DNA from: Anaerolinea sp.
GTDB lineage: Bacteria > Chloroflexota > Limnocylindria > Limnocylindrales > CSP1-4
Assembly (NCBI GenBank): GCA_013822395.1
Contig: PNKK01000006.1
Span: 1 to 64,000, forward strand
DNA: 64,000 nt
Reading direction: 5' to 3'
Part shown: in pieces, positions 1 through 9,843 of the stretch
How the letters are laid out: each line of letters begins with the position of its first letter
Numbering within the stretch: the stretch's first letter is position 1
Program-made: the position numbers and the translations under genes
Notes under the pieces: model-generated
Seen by the model: only the letters and a program-made list of their open reading frames with translations
What the model was told of the DNA's origin: nothing
Databases searched by the model: none

Positions 1-28
1 CGCGGGACGCCCGTAGACTGGCGCCGCC

Positions 29-655
29 ATGCTGCCGCTCACGTCGTCGTCGGGCCGCCTCGCCGTCGCGCTCGCGGGAGCCGTCCTTCTCGCCGTCGCT
101 GCGGCCGGGTGCGACGCCGGACCGACGGTCACGCCGCCGATCACCCCGGGCACGAGCGGGGACCCGCGCGAGGTCGTCATCGTGGCGAAGGACTATTCGT
201 TCATCCCCTCGCCGGTGGATCTCGTCCCGGGGGAGACGGTGATCTTCCAGGTGGTCAACGGCGGCCTCGTGACCCACGAAGCGGTCGTCGGCCCGATGCC
301 GGTCCAGGACGCCTGGGAGGCGGCCGAGGCGCCCACCGCAAGTGCCCCGCCCGGTCCGACCGCCCAGGTCTCGGTCCCGCCGGAGCTTGCCGGCCTACGG
401 ATCGTCGTGACCTCCGGCGAGCGGAAGGACGTCCCGTGGACGGTCCCGATCTCGGCGGCGACGGATCCGGGCGGCTGGTTCGTGGGCTGCCACATCCCCG
501 GCCACTGGGCCGCGGGAATGGTGGTACCGGTGCGGTTCGTCGGGCCGGACGGCGCGCCGCTGCGCACGCGCGAGCCGCTGGCCACGCCCGGCGTGGGCAC
601 GGATGGTACCCTTCGGGCGCCCGTTTGGGCGGGCAGTAGCGCAGCGTCGCGATAG
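29..655 (+). CDS. Cupredoxin-like secreted lipoprotein
   Basis: Lipobox-like AAAGC signal; C-terminal FVGCHIPGHWAAGM copper-site-like motif (Cys/His/Met). Confidence 0.8.
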   Translation: MLPLTSSSGRLAVALAGAVLLAVAAAGCDAGPTVTPPITPGTSGDPREVVIVAKDYSFIPSPVDLVPGETVIFQVVNGGLVTHEAVVGPMPVQDAWEAAEAPTASAPPGPTAQVSVPPELAGLRIVVTSGERKDVPWTVPISAATDPGGWFVGCHIPGHWAAGMVVPVRFVGPDGAPLRTREPLATPGVGTDGTLRAPVWAGSSAASR

Positions 656-668
656 GAGTCGAAGCCCC

Positions 669-956
669 ATGACCTATGTCATCGCCGAGCCCTGCATTGA
701 CGTGCTGGACCTCGCGTGCGTCTCGGTGTGTCCGGTGGACTGCATCCACTACGAGGAGGGCGTCGACCGGAAGCTGTTCATCGACCCGAACGAGTGCATC
801 GACTGCGGCGCGTGTGAGCCCGAGTGCCCGGTGAACGCGATCTTCCCGGAGGACCAGGTTCCGGCCGAGTGGGCCGGCTACACGGCGATCGACGCGACCT
901 GGTATGCGGACCGCGACGCGGCCCGCGCCGCGGTGGACGCGGCCAAACCCGCCTGA
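669..956 (+). CDS. fdxA: Ferredoxin (4Fe-4S / 7Fe type)
   Basis: MTYVIAEPCIDVLDLACVSVCPVDCIHYEEG...CIDCGACEPECPVNAIFPED; SD-like aggag upstream. Confidence 0.9.
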   Translation: MTYVIAEPCIDVLDLACVSVCPVDCIHYEEGVDRKLFIDPNECIDCGACEPECPVNAIFPEDQVPAEWAGYTAIDATWYADRDAARAAVDAAKPA

Positions 957-1029
957 CGCGGCCGGCCCGGCGCCGGCTCGCAAACCCCGACCGGCTCGCA
1001 AACCCCGATCTGTCTCCGCCCCAACCGAC

Positions 1030-1257
1030 GTGCCCTTCCGTGCGGCCTTCGACTGCCTGTGGTGCGGCACCCATCACGTGACACGCGCCCCGACCGACCT
1101 CGAGGGCTGGACCCAGCTCTGTCCGGCCTGCGTCGGCCGCGCCGGCGACAACGAGTTCCTCCGGTTCCGGCTCCGCCGAGCCCTCGAGGAGCGAGCGGCG
1201 ACGGCCGAGTCCGTGGAGCTGCGACCGCCCGATCACGCGCCGGGCCGGACTGAGTGA
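1030..1257 (+). CDS. Small putative zinc-ribbon protein
   Basis: CLWCGTHH...CPAC paired Cys motifs; start (GTG 1030) uncertain. Confidence 0.45.
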   Translation: MPFRAAFDCLWCGTHHVTRAPTDLEGWTQLCPACVGRAGDNEFLRFRLRRALEERAATAESVELRPPDHAPGRTE

Positions 1258-1550
1258 TCCCTCCGCGGCCGGGCGAACCGCGGACGGCGCCTGCCGCCAA
1301 CAGCCGGGGAGTCCATCGGCTCCCGCTGAGTCGTACCCCGATACACGACAAGTGTCCTTGACGATCGCGTGGCTCGTCGGCGTCACGCTGCGGCTCGGCA
1401 AGGGTTTTCCCTGGTCTCGGGCAAGGGTTCTCCCTCCTTGTGCTCCGGCCACCGAGGGCGATGCTCGTGGCCTCGAGACGTCAGCCCTCGGGCTACCTGG
1501 GATCCCAGATCTTTCCGCCCGGGCCGCGCAACCACAGCGGAGGGCAAGTG

Positions 1551-1919
1551 ATGAATTCCGGTGGCCGAAAGCGACGGAGGTTGCTGTCCGTCGCCCTCGT
1601 GAGCCTTCTGATCGCACTCGTGCCGAGTGCGGCGCTCGCGACCCAGGAGAACATCTCCGGACTGGTTCCGAAGAATGGCAGCTGGGCGTACTACAGCACC
1701 TCGCGTTGTACCACTGCAGCAGGGATGCCAACGCTACGGGTGCAGTCCTGGGCCGGCGACAACGCCGACATGTACTTCTACATTCAGCTCCGTGGAGCGA
1801 ACCTGATCCCGAGCCCGCCCCGATCGAGCCCTCGTCGCGTGGCATACTCGGGCCCATGTCCCCTCTCGCGAAGGTCACGATCGCGACCGTCGGCTCCGGC
1901 GTCATGGCGGAGGCGATGA
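1551..1919 (+). pseudogene. Putatively truncated secreted protein
   Basis: MNSGGRKRRRLLSVALVSLLIALVPSAALA signal peptide, plausible mature start, then Arg/Pro/Ser-rich out-of-family sequence running into proC. Confidence 0.4.
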
Positions 1920-2716
1920 TCGCCGGCGTGCTCCGCGGCCGGCTCGTGGAGCCGGGCCAGATCGTTGCCAGCCATCCCCGCGCCGAGCGCCGGGAGGAGT
2001 TGACCAGGGTCCACGGCATCCGGACGGTGGCCTCGAATGCGGAGGCCGTCGAGGGTGCGGACGTCATCGTCCTCGCGATCAAGCCGCAGATGCTCGGGCG
2101 GGTTGCACGCGACATTCGGCCGCACCTCCGGCCCGGTCAGCTCGTGATCAGCGTCCTCGCCGGCGCCACGACGCGGGCGCTCACCGGCGCGCTTGGGCAC
2201 GATCAGGTCGTCCGGAGCATGCCCAACACCCCCGCGCGGCTGGGCAAGGGGATGACGGTCTGGTTTGCCACGCCGGAGGTCACCGCCGACCAGCGGGCCC
2301 AGGCGGGGGCGCTCCTCGGGGCGCTCGGAGCCCAGCTCGAGGTCGACGACGAGAAGCTCGTGGCCATGGCGACGGCGGTCTCGGGGACGGGCCCGACCTA
2401 CGTCTTCCTGGTCATGGAGGCACTCATCGACGCCGCCGTCCACCTCGGCTTTCCGAGGCACATCGCCCACGACCTCGTGATCGAGACGCTCGAGGGGAGC
2501 ACCGTCTTCGCGAAGCAGTCGGGGATGCACCCGGCCGAGCTCCGGAACATGGTCACTTCGCCGGGCGGCACCAGTGCCGCCGCGCTCCATGAGCTCGAGT
2601 CCGGACGTCTCAGGACGGTCTTGTCTGAGGCCGTCTGGGCCGCCTTCCGGCGGACGGTCGAGCTGGGGGACCAGCTGGAAGCGGCGCTCGCGCCGGAGGA
2701 CGGCAAGCCGCGTTGA
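1856..2716 (+). CDS. proC: Pyrroline-5-carboxylate reductase
   Basis: GSGVMAEAMIAG nucleotide-binding start, RSMPNTPA, SGTGPTYVFLVMEAL, TSPGGTSAAAL motifs. Confidence 0.95.
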   Translation: MSPLAKVTIATVGSGVMAEAMIAGVLRGRLVEPGQIVASHPRAERREELTRVHGIRTVASNAEAVEGADVIVLAIKPQMLGRVARDIRPHLRPGQLVISVLAGATTRALTGALGHDQVVRSMPNTPARLGKGMTVWFATPEVTADQRAQAGALLGALGAQLEVDDEKLVAMATAVSGTGPTYVFLVMEALIDAAVHLGFPRHIAHDLVIETLEGSTVFAKQSGMHPAELRNMVTSPGGTSAAALHELESGRLRTVLSEAVWAAFRRTVELGDQLEAALAPEDGKPR

Positions 2717-2780
2717 TGCACCCCAGCGCGGCGTCCCACGGACCGTCGCGCCGCCCCGGGTCGCGGGAGCTCGCCCTCGC

Positions 2781-3752
2781 ATGAGGATCCGTGACGCCCT
2801 CGCGTCCGCGTTCGAGCGCGCGATGCGATCGGTCCTCCTGATGTTCTCGCATCGGCGGTTCCTCGGCCGGCTCGCGATCCGCCTGCCGTTCACCCGGCCG
2901 ATGGTCGCCCGGTTCATCGCCGGCGAGACGCTCGAGGCTGCGCTGCCCGCGCTGCGCCGGATCCGCGAGGCCGGGTTTCGCACGACGGTCGACGTCCTCG
3001 GGGAGTCCGTGACGTCCGAGGCCGCCGCGCGTGCCGCCGCGGCCGGGTACGTGCACACGATCGCGGCCCTCGCCGATGCCGGTCTCGACCTCAACGTGAG
3101 CCTGAAGCTCAGCCAGATGGGCCTGGGCATCGGACGCGAGTTCGCCCGGGAGAACCTGGCGCGGGTCCTCACGGCCGCCGCCGCCGCGGGCGCGTTCGTC
3201 CGGATCGACATGGAGGACCACACGACGACCGACGCGACGCTCGCGCTCTGGCGCGAGCTCCGGCCGCTCATGGCCGGCTCTGGGGACGTGGGTGTCGTCC
3301 TCCAGTCGGCGCTCCGGCGGACGCCCGCGGATGTCGAGGCGCTCATCGCCGAGGGGGTGCGGATCCGGCTCTGCAAGGGCGCCTACAAGGAGCCGGCTGT
3401 CGTCGCCTACCCGGACAAGGCGGACGTGGACGCCGCATACGTCGCGGTGATGGAGCGGCTGCTCGATGGCGCGCCCTACCCGGCGCTTGCGACCCACGAC
3501 GACCGGATCGCGGATCGCGCCGTCGCGTTCGCGCGTGAGCGTGGCATCGGGCGGGAGTGGTTCGAGTTCCAGATGCTGTTCGGCGTCCGTCGGGACCTTC
3601 AGGAGCGCCTGCTCCGGGACGGCTGGACCGTCCGGATCTACGTTCCCTTCGGCGGCCAGTGGTATCCGTACTTCATGCGCCGCCTGGCTGAGCGGCCGGC
3701 GAACGTGGCGTTCCTGGTCGGCAACCTCCTGCGGGAGCGACGCGGCCGCTGA
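2781..3752 (+). CDS. Proline dehydrogenase
   Basis: RIDMEDHTTTDATL, RLCKGAYKEP, EFQMLFGVR, VPFGGQWYPYFMRRLAERPAN motifs. Confidence 0.95.
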   Translation: MRIRDALASAFERAMRSVLLMFSHRRFLGRLAIRLPFTRPMVARFIAGETLEAALPALRRIREAGFRTTVDVLGESVTSEAAARAAAAGYVHTIAALADAGLDLNVSLKLSQMGLGIGREFARENLARVLTAAAAAGAFVRIDMEDHTTTDATLALWRELRPLMAGSGDVGVVLQSALRRTPADVEALIAEGVRIRLCKGAYKEPAVVAYPDKADVDAAYVAVMERLLDGAPYPALATHDDRIADRAVAFARERGIGREWFEFQMLFGVRRDLQERLLRDGWTVRIYVPFGGQWYPYFMRRLAERPANVAFLVGNLLRERRGR

Positions 3753-3812
3753 GCGTCGGCGCCCGAGGTCGGCATCAGCGGCGCTCGTGGCCCGGAAGAG
3801 AAGGGTGCCAGG

Positions 3813-4352
3813 TCAGGCGGGCGGGGCGGCCTCGCGTCGGCGCATCGCGACGACGATTGCGGTCGCGACACCAACCCCGATCAGGACGTCCCCGATGCTG
3901 AAGACGTTCGCCATCGGGACCCCGGCGGGCAGCGCGTAGATGTCGGTGAGCGGCTGGAAGACCGGTTCGGCGAGGACGACGCTGTTGGTGTACTCACCCG
4001 GGCCAGCGAAGCCGGCGCGGGTGAGGGCGCCAGGGTCCGCGGGCATTGCGCCTCCGTTCGCGCTGATCGCGACGAGGTTGGAGAGCGCGCCGACGGCTAC
4101 GATCACCATGCCGGGCATGCGCAGGTTCCGAACGACCGCCAGAAAGACCGCCGCAGTCGAGGCGACGTAGATCGCCGGGCCAAGGCCGCCCGCGACGCGG
4201 TCCCCGAACGGTGTGAAGAGCACGACCTGGACGAGCAGGCCGCCGACCGCCAGGGCCGCCCACCGGAAGTGGAGCTGGAGCAGCCCCTCCAGCCGTCCGC
4301 CGAGGAGGAGGCCGACCACGATCCCCACGGGGATCGCCCAGAGGATCAGCAC
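3813..4352 (-). CDS. DUF5317-like membrane protein
   Basis: Multi-TM protein with NGGAMPADP motif; GTG start inferred. Confidence 0.6.
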   Translation of the reverse strand: MLILWAIPVGIVVGLLLGGRLEGLLQLHFRWAALAVGGLLVQVVLFTPFGDRVAGGLGPAIYVASTAAVFLAVVRNLRMPGMVIVAVGALSNLVAISANGGAMPADPGALTRAGFAGPGEYTNSVVLAEPVFQPLTDIYALPAGVPMANVFSIGDVLIGVGVATAIVVAMRRREAAPPA

Positions 4353-4357
4353 GCCGG

Positions 4358-4864
4358 TCAGCTCCCCCGAGTGTCCAGGATCATGCGGAGCTGGACGACG
4401 TGCTCCTCGAGATGGCTGGTCACGAACCACTCGAACAGGCTCTCGATCGTGAGATCGCCGCGCGTCTGGTGGACGCCGATCCGTGCGGCCTCGCCGTCCG
4501 AGAGCTCGCGCATCCGCCGGGCGACACGTGCGCCGTCGGCCGCGAGCCGCGCGAACAGCTCTCGGAGGGGCACGGTCCGGTCGCGCCCGATGACGCTGAT
4601 CCGGATCGTGTCCGCCGCGACCCGCCCGAACGGGACCGGCGCGTCCGCAGGAGCGTCCAGGATCCGCTCGGCCTCGCCGAGCCAGAAGGGGAGCATCTCG
4701 TCCACGTGGGCCAGGAGCTCGGGCGGGCCCCAGCTCGCCTCGGCCTCGGTACCGTAGAGCTCGGCGAGGGGCCACGGACCGGCGCGTTCAACGCGTTCCC
4801 GGAGGGTGAGGATGGCGGCCACCGCCGCCTCGAGGCGGGCCGCCTGGGACTGCAACGTGCTCAT
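4358..4864 (-). CDS. DinB-like family protein
   Basis: DinB-like four-helix pattern with conserved His (HVDEMLPFW...SHLEEHVVQL). Confidence 0.6.
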   Translation of the reverse strand: MSTLQSQAARLEAAVAAILTLRERVERAGPWPLAELYGTEAEASWGPPELLAHVDEMLPFWLGEAERILDAPADAPVPFGRVAADTIRISVIGRDRTVPLRELFARLAADGARVARRMRELSDGEAARIGVHQTRGDLTIESLFEWFVTSHLEEHVVQLRMILDTRGS

Positions 4865-5079
4865 TGGCTGCGCAGTGTCGCACGCCCCGGGCTGCGGGGT
4901 CGCCAACGCCGCGGGGTCGCCAACCAGGCCGGCGCCCGCCTGGTCCTGATACCACACTCGAGGAGCTGGAATCGAGACCGACCGTCCCGCGACGCACCGA
5001 TCTGGTGTCTTCCCGGGCTCCCGCCCGCGCTATCCTCCGCACACTCGCGGCCAGGGCAACAAGCCACCGAAGGAGCGAC

Positions 5080-5505
5080 ATGGCGCCGAAGGACCCGAAG
5101 GTCGAGCTTCTCAAGTCGATCCCGCTGTTCTCCGGTCTCGCAGGGCGAGAGCTTGAGCGGATCGCCCAACTCCTGGACGAGGTCGACGTTCCGGCGGACA
5201 AGGTCCTGATGCGCCAGGGCGAGATCGGCGCGGAGATGTTCATCGTCCTGTCCGGCCGGTTCAACGTCGAGCGTGACGGCCGATCCCTGGGCGTGCGAGG
5301 CCGCGGCGAAACGCTCGGAGAGATCGCGCTCGTGTCCGAGGGGCCGCGGACCGCAACCGTGACCGCGGCGGAGCCCGGCCGTCTGCTCGTGGCCGGCCAT
5401 CGGGAGTTCCACTCGCTCATGGACGTCTCCCCCGCGATCCGTCTGCACATCCTGGACGTGCTGGCCCGTCGACTTCGCGCGCTCGATCTCGACGCCGTCC
5501 ACTGA
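5080..5505 (+). CDS. Cyclic nucleotide-binding domain protein
   Basis: LLKSIPLFSGLAGRELERIAQ...GEIGAEMFIVLSG...GETLGEIALVSEGPRTATV cNMP-binding fold motifs. Confidence 0.85.
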   Translation: MAPKDPKVELLKSIPLFSGLAGRELERIAQLLDEVDVPADKVLMRQGEIGAEMFIVLSGRFNVERDGRSLGVRGRGETLGEIALVSEGPRTATVTAAEPGRLLVAGHREFHSLMDVSPAIRLHILDVLARRLRALDLDAVH

Positions 5506-5722
5506 CGCCATCCACTGACGCCGGTCGGACCCGGCGGCGCAGCACCCTGATCCGCGGCCCGCGATTGCGACCGGCTGCCGTGGGAACCCGGGAGCCGACG
5601 CGCTGGCCGGACCTTCGAAGCCGCGCGCCGCCGGCCGGGTTCCGTGTAGGAGCCTGGCTCGAATCCAGGCTCCCCCTCTCAGCCGACCCGTGGTTGCGTG
5701 TCGGCACGGGCGGCCCGTGTGC

Positions 5723-6484
5723 TCAGAGCGAGGCTCGGACGAGCCGGATGACCCGGTCGCGCCTGTCGGCGTCGAGTGAGCGCTGCGGCGGTAGGGAGGC
5801 CAGCCAGGCGCCCACCTGGTCAGGAGCGATATACGCACAGCTCGGGGTGCGTACCACGGCGGGGTCAGTACCCACGACCGCCGCGTAGACCTTGACCACG
5901 TGGTCGGAGTCGTCGCTCGCGAACCATACTCGGACGCGTTCGGCGTCGCGGGTCGCCCGCTCAAGGGGATGGTCCATGAGTTGGACGCGACCGTCGGTCA
6001 GGCGGACCTCCCAGCTCCTGGGGCCGCGCGAGACGACGGCACCGATGGGTGGCAGCTCCTCGATCACGGCCGCTCCGAAGGGGCCGATGACCAGTTCCGG
6101 GATGACACGGCTCCCATCCGGGAGACGCACGCGGGTGATGACTGCATGATCGTCCGCGATCGCGTGGGCAATGCTGACCACCGGTGTTGGCCGGCGGCGT
6201 CGCGTCGACATTCGCCCCACCGCGGAGCCGACGCGCACGAGGCCGACGAGCCCGAAGCCGGCCGGGGCCGTCAGCGCAAAGGTCCAGGCCAGCGCACCGG
6301 CCAGGAGCTGGGGGAACGACGCGCGGCCGGACGGTGTGAACCGACTGAGGAACTCTGTCGCGAAGATGAGGTAGGCGAGGAGCGTCGCCCCGGCGATGAG
6401 GGTGGCGCCGACCACGAGAGCGCGGGCGACGTCGACGCGGCTCGAGGGGCCGGCAACGGGCCGCTCGGAGGCGATCACCTGCAT
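5723..6484 (-). CDS. Membrane protein, NERD-like C-terminal region possible
   Basis: Two TM segments then globular domain; TAAGAT box 7 nt upstream of ATG. Confidence 0.5.
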   Translation of the reverse strand: MQVIASERPVAGPSSRVDVARALVVGATLIAGATLLAYLIFATEFLSRFTPSGRASFPQLLAGALAWTFALTAPAGFGLVGLVRVGSAVGRMSTRRRRPTPVVSIAHAIADDHAVITRVRLPDGSRVIPELVIGPFGAAVIEELPPIGAVVSRGPRSWEVRLTDGRVQLMDHPLERATRDAERVRVWFASDDSDHVVKVYAAVVGTDPAVVRTPSCAYIAPDQVGAWLASLPPQRSLDADRRDRVIRLVRASL

Positions 6485-6676
6485 GCCACTGATCTTAGGG
6501 GCAGGCCCGCGCGTGCGGGAATGGCACCTTCGGGTCAGCCGCGTCGGGCGAGTGGACCATGCGCCGCACCGGACCCCACCGGACCCGATCCGCAACTTGG
6601 CTGGTCGCGCCGCGCTGCGGCGCGAGTCAGGGGTCGGGAGGGACCGCCGTACCATTGAAGCCCACCTCGACTCCCG

Positions 6677-8527
6677 GTGATGCTCCACCCGACGGCGGGC
6701 GAACCGCGCCCGTGCCGAGGTGTCCGCGTGACCAACGTTCGAGACCGTGTGCCGGCCCGACGGGCCCGCGAGCTGCTGGGAGCCGTCCTCGGGGCGGTGC
6801 TCCTGCTCCTGGCCCTCAGCCTGCCCGCGCTCGGCGCCCCGATCGGCCCGACGAAGCTCCTGTCGCCGGATATCACCCCTCGGACGACCGACGCCGCAAC
6901 CCCGATCACTTTCACCGTCATGTACCGGAACCCCCAGGCGCTCCCGCCCGACTACGTCCGGGTCGCGGTCGCCGGATCGACGTACCCGATGTCGGGAGCT
7001 GGCGCGGATTGGAAGGCGGGCGTTGTCTTCACCGTCAGTGTCACGCTCCCGCCTGGGACCCACGGCGTCCGGTTCGAGGCGCGCGATGCCGAGCGGTTCG
7101 TCGACGCGCTTGATGCGGGCACAGTGGTCGTGGGCGAGGCACCCACCCCGACCCCGACCGCCACCCCGACCCCGACCGCCACGCTGACCCCGACCGCCAC
7201 GCCGCGCCCGACCGCCACGCTGACCCCGACCGCCACGCCGCGCCCGACCGCCACGCCGCGCCCGACCGCCACGCTGACCCCGACCCCGACCGCCACGCCG
7301 CGCCCGACCCCGACCCCGACCGCCACGCCGACCCCGACCCCGACCGCCACGCCGCGCCCGACCCCGACCGCCACGCCGCGCCCGACCCCGACCGATTCAC
7401 CGAGCTCGGCGCTCGTGCCCTCGAACCCGTCGGGCGGCGCGTCCGGCTCCGTGCCAACCGGCGGCTCCGATGATGCGGACGGACTCCCGGGTGGCTCGAC
7501 CGGCGGCATCGGCTCGCTTCTCGGAGCCGGCACCGGCGGCACTGGCGGCATCGGCGGAACGGGCAGCTCCACGACGGGCGGTGGCAGCTCCACGGGCACC
7601 ACCGGTGGCTCGGGCACGGACACCGGTTCCGGTGGCGGGTCGGCGTCCGGCTCCAGCGCGAGCGGCTCGGGTGCGGACGCGGGTGTCGGTCCGGTCTCGG
7701 CCGGAGGCGCGAGTGGCGGGTCGACGTCCGGCCCGGCCGGGCCGCTGCCGATGCTCAGTGGACCGGGTTCCACGGTCAGCGGCGGCACCGGTGGATCCTC
7801 CTTCTCGAACGGCGTCGGCGGCTTGCCCGGCGGCTCCGAGTCGTGGCTCGGCGGCTCGTTCGACGGAGGTCTGGCCGCTCTCGGCCTTGCCGGTCCCGGT
7901 GGCCTCCCGACGTTCCCGGCCGTGTTCGGGTCGACCCTCCTGGTCACGACCTGGATGGCGTTCATGCTCTTCAAAAAGCGGCGCCGCGACGGCGAGCAAC
8001 CGGCGACGGACGAGGCCCTTCGTGCCGCGGCGGCGACGGGTGTCGGAATCGGGACCGTGCTCGGTTTGGACCCGGTCGCGCCGGCTGATCCGGAGTCGCT
8101 CATGCCGCGCTGGCGCCGGCCGTCGCTCCTCGAGGCCCGCCGGGCGGACCCGATCCGGGCCCCTGCACCCGAGCGCCCGCGTCTTGCTTTCACGCAGGGC
8201 ATGGCGAACCTCGCGACGGGCGCCGAGCGGCGCGCGATCCGCTACGCGGTGATCCCGTTGCTCGATCGCCCGGACGAGATCCACGCGGTGCGGATCGGGG
8301 AGCTCGTGGCCGGCGACGAGGTTCTGGTCCAGCAGCGATCGGGCTCCTACTGCCACATCCTCTGCCCCGACGGGCGCCAGGGCTGGGTCCACCGGACGAC
8401 GCTCGGGGACGTCATCATCGCGCCCGCCCACCACGTGTCGGGACCCGGGGTCGACATGGACGCCGAGCCCGAGGCGGAGAGCGCCCTCGCGGCCCTGCTG
8501 GCGGCGCGCGACCTCCGCCAGCCGTGA
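6677..8527 (+). CDS. Secreted/membrane protein with Pro-Thr-Ala repeat linker, Gly/Ser-rich region, TM segment and C-terminal SH3b-like domain
   Basis: Signal-like N-terminus, (PTAT/PTPT)n, single [16 protein letters not shown]-terminal [28 protein letters not shown]; start uncertain. Confidence 0.65.
   Translation: MMLHPTAGEPRPCRGVRVTNVRDRVPARRARELLGAVLGAVLLLLALSLPALGAPIGPTKLLSPDITPRTTDAATPITFTVMYRNPQALPPDYVRVAVAGSTYPMSGAGADWKAGVVFTVSVTLPPGTHGVRFEARDAERFVDALDAGTVVVGEAPTPTPTATPTPTATLTPTATPRPTATLTPTATPRPTATPRPTATLTPTPTATPRPTPTPTATPTPTPTATPRPTPTATPRPTPTDSPSSALVPSNPSGGASGSVPTGGSDDADGLPGGSTGGIGSLLGAGTGGTGGIGGTGSSTTGGGSSTGTTGGSGTDTGSGGGSASGSSASGSGADAGVGPVSAGGASGGSTSGPAGPLPMLSGPGSTVSGGTGGSSFSNGVGGLPGGSESWLGGSFDGGLAALGLAGPGGLPTFPAVFGSTLLVTTWMAFMLFKKRRRDGEQPATDEALRAAAATGVGIGTVLGLDPVAPADPESLMPRWRRPSLLEARRADPIRAPAPERPRLAFTQGMANLATGAERRAIRYAVIPLLDRPDEIHAVRIGELVAGDEVLVQQRSGSYCHILCPDGRQGWVHRTTLGDVIIAPAHHVSGPGVDMDAEPEAESALAALLAARDLRQP
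7138..7400 (+). repeat. Short tandem DNA repeats encoding PTAT/PTPT low-complexity linker
   Basis: Repeated 'ccgaccgccacg(ccgcgc/ctgacc)' units. Confidence 0.9.
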
Positions 8528-8748
8528 GGCACGACGGTATCCGTTTACGTGGCGTCCCGGTTACGTGGGCCTCCCGGCCCGCCCGGGTCGCATCCGCTCT
8601 GCCCGGCACCTCGGCTGGTCTACGGATCGCCAAGCGCCTCTGATCCCGGACAGCCAGTGGCCGACCGGGCCTCCTCATCCTCATCCGTGGCACCACCGTG
8701 CTCGGGGACACGATCAGGCGCTCGACGTGGGGCGCCCGAGCCTTCGCA

Positions 8749-9690
8749 TCAGCAGCGCTTCGCCGTCCTGTTGTGCCGTCGCTCCGGCTCCCGCCGAAGA
8801 ACGAGGATGTGCTGGTAGGCGATGTTCGGGACAAAGACGTTCGGATAGCCGTACGGTCGCAGCCGTGTTCCGGCCTGGTACCAGATGACGTCGCCCTTCG
8901 GGATCAGTCCGACACCCGCGGCGCGCGCCGCCAGATCCGCCCCCGTGAACACGTACCGGCTGTCCTGGTACGCGTCGCGGACGATGAGGGCGGCATATCG
9001 GCCGGGCCGGAGCACGCGGCGGAGCTCGGCGAGGATCTCCGTCATCGAATCCAGGAAGGCCGGGTAATCGGCCGCGTTCGCGAGGTCGGCGGGATCGTTG
9101 GTGACCATGGCGTAATCCGTGCGCCGGTTCGCAAACGCCTCGGCGAGCGCGCCGCCGGACATCGTCATGGGCAGCTGCACGTTGTACGGCGGATCCGTCG
9201 CGACGAAATCGACGCTCGCGTCCGGCAGATCGCAGAGGAGTCGGCGAGCATCGCCGACGCGCAGATCGCAGCCCGAGGCGTGGAATCTCCGGGGTCCGCC
9301 CGGATCCTGTGGCCCCAGGTCCGCGAGCAGCGTGCCGGCCTCGGCTTCGGCGGAGGCACGCGTGACGACGGCTGCGTAGACGTCTGCCCAGCGAGGCGAT
9401 AGCTCGAACCCGAGCGCGCGCCGCGGGCCGCGGGCGATCGCGGCCCCGAGCAGGGTCCCGCCGACACCCGCAAACGGATCCAGGACGAGCTCGCCCGACT
9501 TCGTGAAGAACTCGATCAAGCGGGCCATCAGACGCGGCGGCTTGTTCGCGCCGTGGGCCCGTCGCAGCTGGTGCCCGAGCTCGGACGGATACGCTGTCGT
9601 CCAGACGGACTTCGTGAAATACAGCCACTCCTCGCCATTCAGCTCGTTGAGCTGATTCCTGGGATGCGATGCTCGGCGAGGTTCGGCCAC
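8749..9690 (-). CDS. Site-specific DNA methyltransferase (N4/N6 type)
   Basis: LDPFAGVGGT (motif I) and ATDPPYNVQL (motif IV); GTG start with TAGGCT 6 nt upstream. Confidence 0.85.
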   Translation of the reverse strand: MAEPRRASHPRNQLNELNGEEWLYFTKSVWTTAYPSELGHQLRRAHGANKPPRLMARLIEFFTKSGELVLDPFAGVGGTLLGAAIARGPRRALGFELSPRWADVYAAVVTRASAEAEAGTLLADLGPQDPGGPRRFHASGCDLRVGDARRLLCDLPDASVDFVATDPPYNVQLPMTMSGGALAEAFANRRTDYAMVTNDPADLANAADYPAFLDSMTEILAELRRVLRPGRYAALIVRDAYQDSRYVFTGADLAARAAGVGLIPKGDVIWYQAGTRLRPYGYPNVFVPNIAYQHILVLRREPERRHNRTAKRC

Positions 9691-9843
9691 GTCCCCAGCC
9701 TACGCGAGACGCGAGGACCCTGGAGGAGGTCCGGAGATCCCGCGCTGCCGCCGGGCCCGGTCTGGTGCCAGTGGGCGACACCGGTTGATTCGCGACACGG
9801 TGAAAATCGGATCAACCGCCCCCCCGTGTGGCAGGATGCGGGC

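Noticed and set aside
7138-7400. Possible CRISPR or structured repeat
   Set aside because: Units are short, contiguous and in frame with PTAT protein repeats; no spacers, no cas genes.
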